NCBI RefSeq assembly: GCF_016127315.1
Contig: NZ_CP065997.1
Location: 4,774,001-4,838,000 of the forward strand
DNA: 64,000 bases
DNA from: Achromobacter deleyi
GTDB lineage: Bacteria; Pseudomonadota; Gammaproteobacteria; Burkholderiales; Burkholderiaceae_B
Direction: 5' to 3'
Shown here in pieces: positions 1 through 9,930 of the stretch. Below the pieces are notes generated by a model. It was not told the DNA's origin and made no database searches. It saw only the letters and a list, made by a program, of their open reading frames with translations. Both the position numbers and the translations under genes were made by a program. Within the stretch, counting starts at the first letter, position 1, and each line of letters begins with the position of its first letter.

Positions 1-1824
1 GCCGAAGGCGCGCGGCGCGACGCCGGCGCGCTGGCGTTCGGCAGCGATGATGGCCAGCACTTCCGGATCGGGCGTGCCGTGGCGCGCGCCGTCGGGATAC
101 AGGTAGAAGCCGCGGCCGGTCTTCTGGCCGAACCAGCCGCGCTCGCACAGGCGGTCCGGGATCTGCACGTAGCGCAGCGCCGGGTCGCGGGTGGCGGCGC
201 GGCGCTTGCGCGTGGCCCAGCCGATGTCGCCGCCGGCCAGGTCCACCATCTGGTACGGACCCATGGGGTAGCCGAAGTCGCGCACCGCCGCGTCGATGTC
301 GTAGGGCGAGGCGCCATCCTCCATCATCATGTCGGCCGCCTGGCGGTGCACCGCCAGGATGCGGTTGCCGATGAAGCCGTCGCAGACGCCGGCGCGCACC
401 GCGATCTTGCGCAGGCGGCGCGCCAGCTCGAAGCCGGTGGCCACGGTGTTGGCCGCCGTGTCGCGGCCGACCACCACTTCCAGCAGCTTCATGATGTTGG
501 CGGGCGAGAAGAAGTGCAGCCCGAGCACGCGGCCCGGGTCGCGCGTGGCCTGGGCGATGCGGTCCACGTCCAGGTACGAGGTGTTGGTGGCCAGCACCGC
601 GTCGGGCCGGACCACGCGGTCCAGTTGCGCGAACACGGCCTGCTTGACGTCCATGTCCTCGAACACCGCCTCGATGACCAGGTCGGCATCGGCCAGCGCC
701 GCGTAGTCGGTGGCGCCGGTCAGGCGCGCCAGGCGGGCGGCGCGCTCGTCGGCGCTCATGCGGCCCTTGCCCGCCAGCAGGTCGTAGACGTGCTCGACCC
801 GTTGGCGGCCGCGCGCCAGCGCGGCGTCGTCCTGCTCGACCATGACCACCGGCAGACCGGCGTCCAGCAGCGCCACGGCGATGCCGGCGCCCATGGTGCC
901 GCCGCCGATCACGCCGACGCGCTCGAGCCGGCGCGGCCTGGCCTGCTTCAGCTCGGGGATCTTGGCGGTTTCGCGTTCGGCGAAGAAGGCGTGGATCAGG
1001 CCGGCGCGCTGCGGGCTGTCCAGGCATTGCAGGAACAGCGCGCGTTCGGTGCGCAGGCCCTCGTCGAAAGGCAATTCGACGGCAGCGCGCACCGCCTCGA
1101 GGATCTTCGCCGGCGAGAACAGGCCGCGCGTGGTGGCCGCGATACGTTGGCCGGCGGCGTCGATCGCGGCCAGGGCGGCGGCCTTGTCCGTCAGCGCCTG
1201 GCCGTCGCGGCTGCGGCGCGGCGCGGCGTTGCGCGCCAGCAGGCGGCGCGTGTAGTCCAGGCCGGCGATCAGCGGGTCGGCGCCAGCCGCCAGTTCATCG
1301 GCCAGGCCGGCGGCGACGGCGGCCTGCGCCGTCATCGGCTTGCCCGACAGCATGAGGTCCAGCGCCGCCGCGGCGCCGATCAGGCGCGGCGCGCGCTGCG
1401 TGCCGCCGGCGCCGGGCAGCAGGCCCAGCGTCACTTCGGGCAGGCCCAGCTTGGCGCCGGGCAGGGCCACGCGGTAGTGCGCGGCCAGCGCCACTTCCAA
1501 CCCGCCGCCCAGCGCCGCGCCGTGCAGCGCGGCCACCACCGGCTTGGCGCTGGCCTCGATCCGGTTGCAGACGTCGGGCAGGGCGGGCGGACGCGGCGGC
1601 TTGCCGAATTCGCGGATGTCGGCGCCGGCGATGAAGTTGTTGCCGGCGCCGGTCAGCAGCACGGCCCGCACCTGCGGATCGGCCTGGGCCTGGTCGATGG
1701 CCTGGAGCAGGCCGGCGCGCACTTCGGCGCTCAGGGCATTGACGGGGGGATGGTCGATGGTGACGACGAGAACGTCGGCGTCGCGGCGCGTGTGGACCGC
1801 GCCGGCGGGGCTGCTGGCTGCCAT
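1..1824 (-). CDS. Fused enoyl-CoA hydratase / 3-hydroxyacyl-CoA dehydrogenase (partial)
   Basis: This multifunctional fatty acid beta-oxidation enzyme hydrates trans-2-enoyl-CoA and oxidises the L-3-hydroxyacyl-CoA with NAD. The start is the ATG at 1824-1822 and the C-terminus lies beyond the left edge; about 608 codons are visible. The N-terminal crotonase domain shows [15 protein letters not shown] (oxyanion hole), [15 protein letters not shown] and [18 protein letters not shown] with the two expected catalytic glutamates. A Rossmann domain follows with [12 protein letters not shown], then LGLHFFSPA with the catalytic His and the start of the C-terminal dehydrogenase domain. The domain order hydratase-dehydrogenase is that of FadB/FadJ and peroxisomal MFE1 proteins. 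It diverges from a LysR regulator at 2105, which is its likely controller. Family is certain; the exact physiological substrate is not visible. Confidence 0.93.
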   Translation of the reverse strand, partial: MAASSPAGAVHTRRDADVLVVTIDHPPVNALSAEVRAGLLQAIDQAQADPQVRAVLLTGAGNNFIAGADIREFGKPPRPPALPDVCNRIEASAKPVVAALHGAALGGGLEVALAAHYRVALPGAKLGLPEVTLGLLPGAGGTQRAPRLIGAAAALDLMLSGKPMTAQAAVAAGLADELAAGADPLIAGLDYTRRLLARNAAPRRSRDGQALTDKAAALAAIDAAGQRIAATTRGLFSPAKILEAVRAAVELPFDEGLRTERALFLQCLDSPQRAGLIHAFFAERETAKIPELKQARPRRLERVGVIGGGTMGAGIAVALLDAGLPVVMVEQDDAALARGRQRVEHVYDLLAGKGRMSADERAARLARLTGATDYAALADADLVIEAVFEDMDVKQAVFAQLDRVVRPDAVLATNTSYLDVDRIAQATRDPGRVLGLHFFSPANIMKLLEVVVGRDTAANTVATGFELARRLRKIAVRAGVCDGFIGNRILAVHRQAADMMMEDGASPYDIDAAVRDFGYPMGPYQMVDLAGGDIGWATRKRRAATRDPALRYVQIPDRLCERGWFGQKTGRGFYLYPDGARHGTPDPEVLAIIAAERQRAGVAPRAFG

Positions 1825-1998
1825 GGGACAGTGTCTCCGGTAGGGTCGCCGCCCGCGCCGGCCAGGTCGGGATGGCGCGGCGAGGCGGAGAGGCCTCTGT
1901 GCCGGCGGGTCCCGGGGCGAACGCGGCGCTGTCGCGGCGCCTGGCGGGCCAGGAACGGCCCGTCTTGTATCCGTCTATTCTTTACCAGCAAAGAAGTC

Positions 1999-2048
1999 TT
2001 GACAATGGCATCCATAATTGACAATGACGATAAGATAATTTGACAATG
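1999..2048. promoter_or_regulatory. Triple TTGACAATG repeat, candidate LysR operator
   Basis: Three copies of TTGACAATG start at 1999, 2018 and 2040, 19 and 22 bp apart. Each is the core of a near-palindrome ATTG-N-CAAT; the middle copy is perfect. They lie between the divergent hydratase/dehydrogenase gene and the LysR gene, in an AT-rich patch of a GC-rich sequence. This is where a LysR tetramer would bind; TTGACA also resembles a -35 box, so promoter and operator may overlap. Binding is inference. Confidence 0.55.
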
Positions 2049-2104
2049 CCACCGGACCGCCGGGATGCAATGAACAACGCCAGCGCGGGTCCGGGAGATT
2101 CGAC

Positions 2105-3031
2105 ATGGATACGAAAGCGCTGACCCTGCTGGTGGAGATCGTGGACGCGGGCAACCTGAGCGAAGCGGCGCGCCGGCTGAAGATGACGCGCGCCAACGTC
2201 AGCTACCACCTGACCCAGCTCGAGCGCGCCGTCGGCATGCAGCTGCTGCGGCGCACCACGCGCCACGTCGAGCCCACCGAAATCGGACTCAAGCTGTACC
2301 AGCACGGCCGCAGCATCCAGGACGAGCTGGCGGCGGCGCGCGAGGCCGTCGAAACGCTGGGCAAGACGCCGCAGGGCAAGGTGCGCCTGAGCGTGCCGAG
2401 CGGCTATGGCCAGTTCGTGATGATGCCGTGGCTGATCGAGTTCAAGCAGGCCTATCCCGACATCGTGCTGGACGTGCTGTTCGAGAACAGCGTCGACGAC
2501 CTGCTGCGCGACGAGGTCGACATCGCCGTGCGCATCATGTCCGAGCCGCCGCACAACCTGGTGGCGCGCGAACTGGGCCAGGTGCGCTACGTGGCCTGTG
2601 CCTCGCGCGATTTCGCGCGCGCCCGCGGCCTGCCGGACACGCCGGCGGAGCTGGCGCGCCTGCCCACCATCAGCGCCGCCGTCATCGGCCGGCCGCTGCG
2701 GCTGTCGGCCTACTACGGCGGCCAGCCGCGCCAGCACGTGGTGCTGGAGCCCACCGTCATTTCACGCAACTACGCCTTCCTGCGCGAGGCGGCGCTGGCC
2801 GGGCTGGGCATCGGCGTGGTGCCCGATTACGTGGTGCATGACGACATCGCGCGCGGCGACCTGCTGCCCGCCTTGCCGCAATGGCGGCTGAGCATCTTCG
2901 GCCGCGCCATGTACATGCTGTACATGCCCAACCGCCATCATCCGCGCGCCATTTCCATGATGATCGAGTTCATCCAGCAGCGCGCGCAGGCCGCGCACGA
3001 AGGGCGGCCGGGGCTGCTGGGCGCGGCATAG
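2105..3031 (+). CDS. LysR-family transcriptional regulator
   Basis: DNA-binding regulator of 308 residues, the usual LysR length. Residues 1-60 form the winged helix-turn-helix (AGNLSEAARRLKMTRANVSY), and the remainder is the effector-binding domain, with the conserved IGVVPDYV-type segment near residue 240. The ATG at 2105 has a GGGAG ribosome site about 7 bases upstream. It is transcribed away from the hydratase/dehydrogenase gene; the shared 280-bp intergenic region carries three TTGACAATG repeats, the arrangement expected of a LysR protein that controls its divergent neighbour and itself. The inducer cannot be read from sequence; an acyl-CoA or aromatic-acid intermediate would fit the neighbour. 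Confidence 0.9.
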   Translation: MDTKALTLLVEIVDAGNLSEAARRLKMTRANVSYHLTQLERAVGMQLLRRTTRHVEPTEIGLKLYQHGRSIQDELAAAREAVETLGKTPQGKVRLSVPSGYGQFVMMPWLIEFKQAYPDIVLDVLFENSVDDLLRDEVDIAVRIMSEPPHNLVARELGQVRYVACASRDFARARGLPDTPAELARLPTISAAVIGRPLRLSAYYGGQPRQHVVLEPTVISRNYAFLREAALAGLGIGVVPDYVVHDDIARGDLLPALPQWRLSIFGRAMYMLYMPNRHHPRAISMMIEFIQQRAQAAHEGRPGLLGAA

Positions 3032-3083
3032 GGCCGGCAGCGCCCGCCGGCTATCATCGGCGTCCCTGCCTCTGGATGCCGTC

Positions 3084-3641
3084 ATGTCGATTGCCGATTG
3101 GAGTTTTCTCGCGCCCGCCCGGCGCCTGGCCTGGGATTTCACCCAGGCGCGGGCCTTGACCGGCCTGGCGCTGCCGCCGAGCTATCGAAGCTTCAGCGAA
3201 CAGGTCGGGCCGGGTTCGGTGGGCGGCCTGTTCTATGTCTGTCCGCCGCTAGCCGTGCCGCCCGGTGGGGCGGCGCTGGCCGGGCACCACGCGCACTGGC
3301 GGGCAAACCTGGCCGAGATGCGCGCCCATTGGCGGGAAGAGGGCGTCGAGATCGGCGAGGACGAGGCCTTGGAGCAGGATCCCGCCTTCCCGCCCGTGGA
3401 GCTCGATCGCCTGTTCTTCTTCGGCGGTGGCCACAACGGCGAACTGCTGTGCTGGGACACCGCGCGGCCGCTGCCGTCCGGCGAGTTCCCCATTCATGTG
3501 ATCGGCATGCGTTATGCGCGGATACGGCGCGTCGCGGACGACCTGGAGGACTTTTTCCTGGCCATGATGCGGGCGGACGCCATCCAGCGCGCGCTCGGCC
3601 CCGGCTACGCGCCGATCCGGGCCACCTTCGAACCGTGGTGA
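3084..3641 (+). CDS. SMI1/KNR4 (SUKH) family protein
   Basis: Soluble protein of 185 residues with a SUKH-type fold signature: LPPSYRSFSEQVGPGSVGG near residues 30-50, then a central DRLFFFGGGHNGELLCWDT segment and a C-terminal helix DDLEDFFLAMM. SUKH proteins are frequent immunity proteins of contact-dependent and other polymorphic toxins in bacteria. No toxin gene lies next to it here; the nearest secretion genes are 12 kb away, so it may be an orphan immunity protein or have a housekeeping role. It follows the LysR gene by 52 bp on the same strand. No signal peptide or membrane segment is seen. Confidence 0.7.
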   Translation: MSIADWSFLAPARRLAWDFTQARALTGLALPPSYRSFSEQVGPGSVGGLFYVCPPLAVPPGGAALAGHHAHWRANLAEMRAHWREEGVEIGEDEALEQDPAFPPVELDRLFFFGGGHNGELLCWDTARPLPSGEFPIHVIGMRYARIRRVADDLEDFFLAMMRADAIQRALGPGYAPIRATFEPW

Positions 3642-3716
3642 TATCCGCCCGGCGCCCAGCCGCTGGCGACGATGCGCGCCGGGCGCCACGGGCGCGGCAT
3701 GCCCTGCGCGAGAAGT

Positions 3717-3744
3717 TTGACAAAAAGAAACATAATGATAAAAA
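3717..3744 (+). promoter_or_regulatory. Candidate sigma-70 promoter for the lipoprotein gene
   Basis: A perfect -35 TTGACA at 3717-3722 is followed after 16 bases by TAAAAA at 3739-3744. The segment is A-rich in an otherwise GC-rich region and lies 135 bases upstream of the lipoprotein start at 3879. Assignment rests on consensus match only. Confidence 0.5.
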
Positions 3745-3753
3745 TGCCGACCA

Positions 3754-3778
3754 TTCCCGCCCGCCGTCCTGGCGGGAA
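3754..3778 (+). other. Perfect 8-bp inverted repeat in the leader of the lipoprotein gene
   Basis: TTCCCGCC (3754-3761) and GGCGGGAA (3771-3778) form a perfect stem with a 9-base loop, just downstream of the candidate promoter. No T-run follows, so it is more likely a leader hairpin or operator than an intrinsic terminator. Confidence 0.35.
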
Positions 3779-3878
3779 GCTTTGGCCGAGGAACGGGCAG
3801 CGTTGACCGCCGCCTGACCGCCGCGCCGGGCTTGGGCGTTGTTCCGATCCATTGCGGGCCTTTTCTTGCGGAGCAAGT

Positions 3879-5177
3879 ATGGCTTTCGTGTTCATGCGCC
3901 GGCGTCGGGCCGGCCTGCGGCGGCAAGGCGCCGTCTTGCGGTGGGGCATGTTGGGGCTGGTGGCGGGATTGTTGGCGGGATGCGCGGGAGGCGAGCCGCG
4001 CATCGGTGATGCCTACACCGTGCATACCCCGATCTACGCGGACAACCGCATCTTCTATCTCAAGCCCGGTGACGACGAGCGCGCGCGCGTGCTGGAGCAG
4101 GCCGGCGCGCCGGCGTCTTCGGATGCGGAACGGCAACTGGCGGTGCCGGCCAACGCGCCGCTCTCGATCATGATGCGGTCGGTCGAGATCCCGGCGCTGA
4201 AGGACGCGGCCGGCGTCAAGACCGCCGGCATCGACGGCCCGGCGGACTACGCGGTGATCCTCGACATCGCCGCCAAGGACGACGGCAGCAATCAGTCCAT
4301 CGTGGTCTGGTACCAGCGCGGCGTGCAGCCCGATCAATCCCTGAACTTCTCCAATCTGCTGGTGTACTACGTGCAGCGCTGGGACGAGCGCGTGGCGCCG
4401 TCGTTCCGGTTGCGCGTGATGGACGTCACCACCGAGCGCAACGCCGAGACTCTGCGCGCGCTGCAACGGGCGCAGGGCGTGGCCAACGGCGCGGCGAGCC
4501 TGGCCAACAATCCGCTGGTCTCGCCGCTGGTGGGGGTGGCCTTCACCGCCGCCGAGCTGGTGCTGGCGAACCAGCGCAACCGCATGGTGCTGGACTACAG
4601 CGTGCAGCTGTATTCGCAGTCGGCGGTGAGCCAGTCGGCCGGCTCCAACCTGGGCCTGCTCAAGCAGGGCACCTATGTGGTGGTGGGGCGCCCGGTGGCC
4701 GGCACGCGCGGCTTCTGGGAAAAGGCGCTGACCTACAACACCCGCACCAACCAGGTGATGGATGGCGCCGCGCCGCTGAACGTGCCGACCGCGCTGGTGT
4801 CGGTGGGCACGTTCGAGAGCATCGTGCCCAAGTCGGTGCTGGAAAAGTCGGTGGCGCTCACGGCGCTGCTGAGCAAGGTGGGCGCCAGCGCCTCGGTCGA
4901 GCAGGTCAGCGACGCGCAGGGCCGGCTGCAGGCCGCGCTGACCGCCTACACCCTGGGCGAGCGGCTGGCGCGCTATCGCGACCAGAAGACGCTGGAAGAG
5001 ATCTCGACCAAGCTGGCCGACGATGATTTCTCCAAATCCCTCGGCAGCGAGGAAGCGTTCCTGTTGCTGCGCGGCCTGAATGCCTGCTATCGCTTGAAAA
5101 AGCCCCTGGCGGACCTGGAAGAATTCCGCACCTATCACGACAAGCCGGAGGGCCAGGCATGCGCCGCCCGATCCTAG
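3879..5177 (+). CDS. Putative outer-membrane lipoprotein of unknown function
   Basis: The chosen start is the ATG at 3879, preceded by GGAGC; an in-frame ATG at 3852 would add nine residues. The product has 432 residues with a long basic n-region, a hydrophobic segment MLGLVAGLLAG and a lipobox LLAGC (Cys35), indicating lipid attachment and export. The mature part has no recognised enzyme motif; it is mixed beta/alpha with a helical C-terminus. The next gene, also a lipoprotein, overlaps its end by 19 bases, so the two are co-translated and probably act together at the envelope. I do not recognise the family. Confidence 0.8.
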   Translation: MAFVFMRRRRAGLRRQGAVLRWGMLGLVAGLLAGCAGGEPRIGDAYTVHTPIYADNRIFYLKPGDDERARVLEQAGAPASSDAERQLAVPANAPLSIMMRSVEIPALKDAAGVKTAGIDGPADYAVILDIAAKDDGSNQSIVVWYQRGVQPDQSLNFSNLLVYYVQRWDERVAPSFRLRVMDVTTERNAETLRALQRAQGVANGAASLANNPLVSPLVGVAFTAAELVLANQRNRMVLDYSVQLYSQSAVSQSAGSNLGLLKQGTYVVVGRPVAGTRGFWEKALTYNTRTNQVMDGAAPLNVPTALVSVGTFESIVPKSVLEKSVALTALLSKVGASASVEQVSDAQGRLQAALTAYTLGERLARYRDQKTLEEISTKLADDDFSKSLGSEEAFLLLRGLNACYRLKKPLADLEEFRTYHDKPEGQACAARS

Positions 5178-5758
5178 CGCCACGCGTCAACGAAGGCGGC
5201 GGCTTCCTGCGGTGGCTGCCCCGGCTGCTGTTGCCGGCCCTGGCCGCGGTGCTGTTCGGCGGCTGTGCTTCGACCGCCGGGCAGGCCCGGGTCGCGGCGG
5301 TCGCGCCGGCGAGCGCCGTGGATCCGGGGCTGGCAACCGTTCCCGCGTCATGGTCAACCGGCGTGGCGCCAACCGCGGCGCCGATGCCGCGGCTGTTCTC
5401 GCATCGGCTGCTGGTGCCGCCGCTGCAATTGGTGCAGATCGCGTTCTCCGCCGAGACCCCGACCGTGCTGGCGGCCATGCAGCGGTTCGCCACCGCCGCG
5501 CCGTCCGCGCTGGAGGCGCGCGGCCTGTTGCGCGCCCGCACCCTGATCGAAGCGGACACGGGCTGGCTGACGCTGGTCGCCCGCGCGCAAGGCGTGGACT
5601 GGGTGTTCGGCCTGCAGTTCAGCGCCGACGGCGGCGGCCTGTTGACGTTGCGGTTGCGCACCGCGGGCGCCGGCAATATCGACAATCCGCGCCCGCAGGA
5701 AATGGACGCGCACATCGCCACCCTGGCGGCGCTGGCGCCGGGCCTGCTGGCCGATTGA
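5159..5758 (+). CDS. Small putative lipoprotein, partner of the upstream lipoprotein
   Basis: Product of 199 residues beginning MRRPILAPRV, with a hydrophobic stretch LLLPALAAVLFGGC whose Cys36 fits a lipobox, then an Ala/Pro-rich mature N-terminus and a compact C-terminal domain. No catalytic motif is visible. Its start lies 19 bases inside the preceding lipoprotein gene, so translation is probably coupled. The function is unknown. The pairing with a larger lipoprotein suggests a two-component envelope complex, but that is inference only. Confidence 0.75.
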   Translation: MRRPILAPRVNEGGGFLRWLPRLLLPALAAVLFGGCASTAGQARVAAVAPASAVDPGLATVPASWSTGVAPTAAPMPRLFSHRLLVPPLQLVQIAFSAETPTVLAAMQRFATAAPSALEARGLLRARTLIEADTGWLTLVARAQGVDWVFGLQFSADGGGLLTLRLRTAGAGNIDNPRPQEMDAHIATLAALAPGLLAD

Positions 5759-5852
5759 ATGCGGCGCGGCGGGCGCGCGTCTCTGGTATAAGGCCTGGAG
5801 TCGCCATCGGCCGCGGGGCCGATGGTCCTGACCTGACCGAGAGAGGTACACC

Positions 5853-6584
5853 TTGCCGCATCCGCTCACCGCGCGCCGCCTGCTGGCGTTGACGGCCCGC
5901 CAGTTCACGGCGCAGGTTCCCGGCATGGTCGCCGCCGCGCCGTGGGCCTGCGTGGCGTTCGCGTTGTCGTTGCCGGGCGCGCTTCTGCTGAACCAGGCGG
6001 GCGGTCCGCGCGAAACCTGGTTCCTGCTGGCGGCGGTGGTCAATCTGCTGGCCCTGGCGCGTGTGGCGCTGGCGTGGCAGCGCCAACTGGCGGGCGTGCC
6101 GCGCCTGGCGCCCAGCCTGGATGGCGCCCAGGCCCGGGTGCTGGCCCTGGTGTTCGCGGCGATCGTCGCGATCGCCGCCCTGAAGTCGATCAGCGGCAGC
6201 CTGACGCTCTCCCTGTATTTCCAGATGCCGAACACGCCCAGCACGGTGTTCCTGGCCATCGCATTGCTGTTGCTGATGATCCTGTGGCTGCCCATGACGC
6301 ACCTGCTGGGATCCTGGTCCCTGGCCCTGCCGCAGGCCGCCCTGACGGATGGCTATGGCTGGCGGCGGTCGCGCCAGGCGCTGCGCGGCTCGGTCTGGCC
6401 GTTCGCCGTCGTGCTGCTGTTGCTGACGGGCCTGACCGAGGTGACCGGCGCCGCGTTGCGCCAGGCGCTGCTGTTGTGGCGCTCCGACGCCATCATCACG
6501 GCGGCGGGCGGCCTGTTGCTGACGCTGGCGCTGCTGCTGTTCCTGTCGATCCTGTGCGCCACCGCGTACCGCGAACGCGCCTGA
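5853..6584 (+). CDS. Integral membrane protein of unknown function
   Basis: The start is a TTG at 5853, placed 7 bases after a strong GAGAGAGGT ribosome site. The 243-residue product is strongly hydrophobic with about six predicted transmembrane helices, including WACVAFALSLPGALLL, VLALVFAAIVAIAAL, FLAIALLLLMILWLP and the C-terminal LLLTLALLLFLSILC. No transporter or enzyme signature is seen. It follows the two lipoproteins by 94 bp in the same direction and may belong to that unit. It could be a YciC/DUF-type membrane protein; I cannot name a family with confidence. Confidence 0.75.
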   Translation: MPHPLTARRLLALTARQFTAQVPGMVAAAPWACVAFALSLPGALLLNQAGGPRETWFLLAAVVNLLALARVALAWQRQLAGVPRLAPSLDGAQARVLALVFAAIVAIAALKSISGSLTLSLYFQMPNTPSTVFLAIALLLLMILWLPMTHLLGSWSLALPQAALTDGYGWRRSRQALRGSVWPFAVVLLLLTGLTEVTGAALRQALLLWRSDAIITAAGGLLLTLALLLFLSILCATAYRERA

Positions 6585-6608
6585 GCGGTTGCGCCGGCGC
6601 GCGGGCGT

Positions 6609-7064
6609 TCAACGCAGCATCGGCAGGCTGCCGGTCAGCGCGTTGATCCAGCGCTTGGCGCCGGCCAGGCCGACGCCGAGCAGGGGCTGGTCGCGGTGCG
6701 AGGTCTCGCGGTGCCGCGCCCAATAGTGGGCGGCCTCATGGATCTCGCGGGCATAGGCCGGGAACACGGCCAGCCGCGCGCCGTCGGGCGGCGCGGGCGC
6801 CAGCCGTTCGCGCAGTTGCGCCATGCGCACCGCATCGGCCGAGAGCACGATGATGGGCAGGTGCGAGATGGCCGACGAGGCCATGCCATCGGGGTCGCGC
6901 AGCGGCGCGCCGGCCCAGCCTGGCAAGGCGGCCGCGAGGCCCGCGGCCAGGCAGGCCGAGACGTTGGCGGCCTGGCCCACGCCGAGCGTTGCCGCCAGCA
7001 CGATCACGATTTTCTCCGGCACGGCGGGCGCGGACAGGACGACAGGGGCGGTGGGGACGGACAT
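6609..7064 (-). CDS. DUF2000 family protein
   Basis: Small soluble protein of 151 residues. EKIVIVLAATLGVGQAAN near the N-terminus and LPIIVLSADAVRMAQLRERL in the centre match DUF2000, a family of unknown biochemical role distantly like peptidyl-tRNA hydrolase 2. The start at 7064 is preferred over an upstream in-frame ATG (7091) because GAGGAA lies 7 bases before it. It is divergent from a degraded AraC regulator gene; such pairs usually put the regulator in control of the DUF2000 gene, and here that control would be lost. Confidence 0.72.
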   Translation of the reverse strand: MSVPTAPVVLSAPAVPEKIVIVLAATLGVGQAANVSACLAAGLAAALPGWAGAPLRDPDGMASSAISHLPIIVLSADAVRMAQLRERLAPAPPDGARLAVFPAYAREIHEAAHYWARHRETSHRDQPLLGVGLAGAKRWINALTGSLPMLR

Positions 7065-7130
7065 GCGCGGTTCCTCGGCAAAAGCCGCCATCGTCGGCGC
7101 CGGCGGCCGTCCTGTCTTGAACGCCAGTGA

Positions 7131-7484
7131 ACGGGGTCAGGCCGCCGCCAGCCGCGTCAACGCCGCCGCGGCGCCGGTCACGAGCACCTGCTGCGCCAGC
7201 CGGCCGATGGCGACGGGCTGGCGGCCTGGGCGGCGCGCCTGGCGCTCTCCGAACGCACGCTGGCGCGGCTGTTCCTGCGCGACACCGGGCTGGGCTTCAC
7301 CGCCTGGCGCCACCGCGTGCGCCTGATGGTGGCGTTGAGCCGGCTGGCGCAGGGCGCGCCGGTGGGCGTGGTGGCCCACGAAACCGGCTACGCCACGGCC
7401 AGCGCCTTCGCCGCGATGTTCAAGCGCCTGACCGGCGGCTTGCCGAGCCGTTACCTGGCGGCATCCGCGCCGGCCGCGCGCTAG
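7131..7484 (+). pseudogene. 5'-truncated AraC-family regulator remnant
   Basis: Reading from 7131 to the TAG at 7482-7484 gives an uninterrupted C-terminal AraC DNA-binding domain: LAAWAARLALSERTLARLF (first helix-turn-helix) and GYATASAFAAMFKRLTG (second helix-turn-helix, with the AraC signature). The frame is closed upstream by a TGA at 7128, and no ATG, GTG or TTG start with a ribosome site precedes the domain, so the sensory half and the start codon are missing. The remnant abuts the divergent DUF2000 gene, suggesting an internal deletion that removed the N-terminal cupin-like domain. Confidence 0.72.
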
Positions 7485-7528
7485 AGGCCCGTGCCGGGCC
7501 GCTGTGGGCGCCGGCGGGTCGCGGGTCC

Positions 7529-8851
<1,323 letters not shown>

Positions 8852-8915
8852 TTAATTCAAACAAGCGGCAATCGGTCCAGGCGCCCGGGCGGCCCATGCA
8901 TGGGGTGGCGCGGCG

Positions 8916-8944
8916 TTTAGCGATTGCAATGCCGACATGCTAAA
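8916..8944. promoter_or_regulatory. Candidate LysR operator between enolase and regulator
   Basis: TTTAGC (8916-8921) and GCTAAA (8939-8944) form a perfect 6-bp inverted repeat around a 17-base spacer that itself contains the palindrome ATTGCAAT. It sits mid-way in the 203-bp divergent intergenic region, where a LysR protein would bind to control both genes. Binding is inferred. Confidence 0.42.
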
Positions 8945-9012
8945 AACGGGCCTTGGATCCGACAATGCAGTTTTTCTGCTCCTTCGTCAGTTTTCCTGAC
9001 AAATGACCCGCC

Positions 9013-9882
9013 ATGCGCCAGTTGCCGCCCCTGTCCGCCGTCCGCGCCTTCGAAGCCATCGCCCGCAGCGGCTCGGTCACCCGCGCCGCCGAGGAACTGT
9101 GCCGCAGCCACGGCGCCGTCAGCCGCCATCTGCGCCTGCTGCAGGAACACGCGGGCGTGGCGCTGTTCGAGAAGGACGGCACCGGCCTGCGCCTGACGCA
9201 GGCCGGCGTCACGTTCTACGCCTCGGTGCGCGCGGCCTTCGACCAGCTTGAAAACGCCTATGAGCGCCTGGCGCGCGAATCGCAGGCGCCGGGACTGCAC
9301 GTGGCTTGCAGCGCCACCTTCGCCATGCGTTGGCTGGTGCCGCAACTGGCCGTGTTCTATCGCAAGCACCCCGAGATCCGCATCCGCCTGTCGATGACCT
9401 CGGCGCGTGAAATGCGCAACGAGGGCGCCGACCTGATCCTGGCCTGGGACCTGTCCGGCTACGCCGAGGCCGACCGGCGCCAGGCCCTGGCGCTGGCGCC
9501 GGTGCGCTTCGGCGCGGTCTGCACGCCGGCCTATGCGCGCAAGAAGCCGGCCACGCGCGTGCGCATCGCCCATGAATACACCTCCAGCGCCTGGAACCAG
9601 TGGGAGGCCATCACCGGGCAGCCGGCGGCGCAAGGCGACACGCTGGCGTTTCCGCACACCCACCTGTGCATCGAGGCCGCGCTGTCGGGCCTGGGCGTGG
9701 CGCTGGTCGAACGGCGGCTGATCTCGCGCGAGTTGCAGGAAGGGCAGCTGGTGGCGCCCTACGGCTTCGTGCCGTTCGATGGCGGCCTGCGCGCGGTGCC
9801 GGCCGCCGGCCGCGCCCGCACCGCCCATGCCGATGCCTTCATCGCCTGGCTGCGCGGCGCGCTGGCCGGGCCCGAGGACTGA
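9013..9882 (+). CDS. LysR-family regulator (GcvA-like)
   Basis: Regulator of 289 residues. The N-terminal 60 residues form a helix-turn-helix of the GcvA type (LPPLSAVRAFEAIARSGSVT then RAAEELCRSHGAVSRHLR). The effector domain follows, with SATFAMRWLVPQLAVFYRKH typical of GcvA-like members and AALSGLGVALVERRL near the C-terminus. It is divergent from the enolase paralogue, implying control of that gene, and precedes a DUF445 gene by 48 bp on the same strand. The effector is unknown. Confidence 0.9.
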   Translation: MRQLPPLSAVRAFEAIARSGSVTRAAEELCRSHGAVSRHLRLLQEHAGVALFEKDGTGLRLTQAGVTFYASVRAAFDQLENAYERLARESQAPGLHVACSATFAMRWLVPQLAVFYRKHPEIRIRLSMTSAREMRNEGADLILAWDLSGYAEADRRQALALAPVRFGAVCTPAYARKKPATRVRIAHEYTSSAWNQWEAITGQPAAQGDTLAFPHTHLCIEAALSGLGVALVERRLISRELQEGQLVAPYGFVPFDGGLRAVPAAGRARTAHADAFIAWLRGALAGPED

Positions 9883-9930
9883 CGGCCGCCCGGCTTGGTA
9901 TGCTGGGCGGGCATTCCCGCCGGAGACCCC

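Noticed and set aside
79..2043. 654-codon plus-strand frame at the left edge
   Set aside because: The minus strand encodes a recognisable hydratase/dehydrogenase with catalytic motifs; this frame is its complement.
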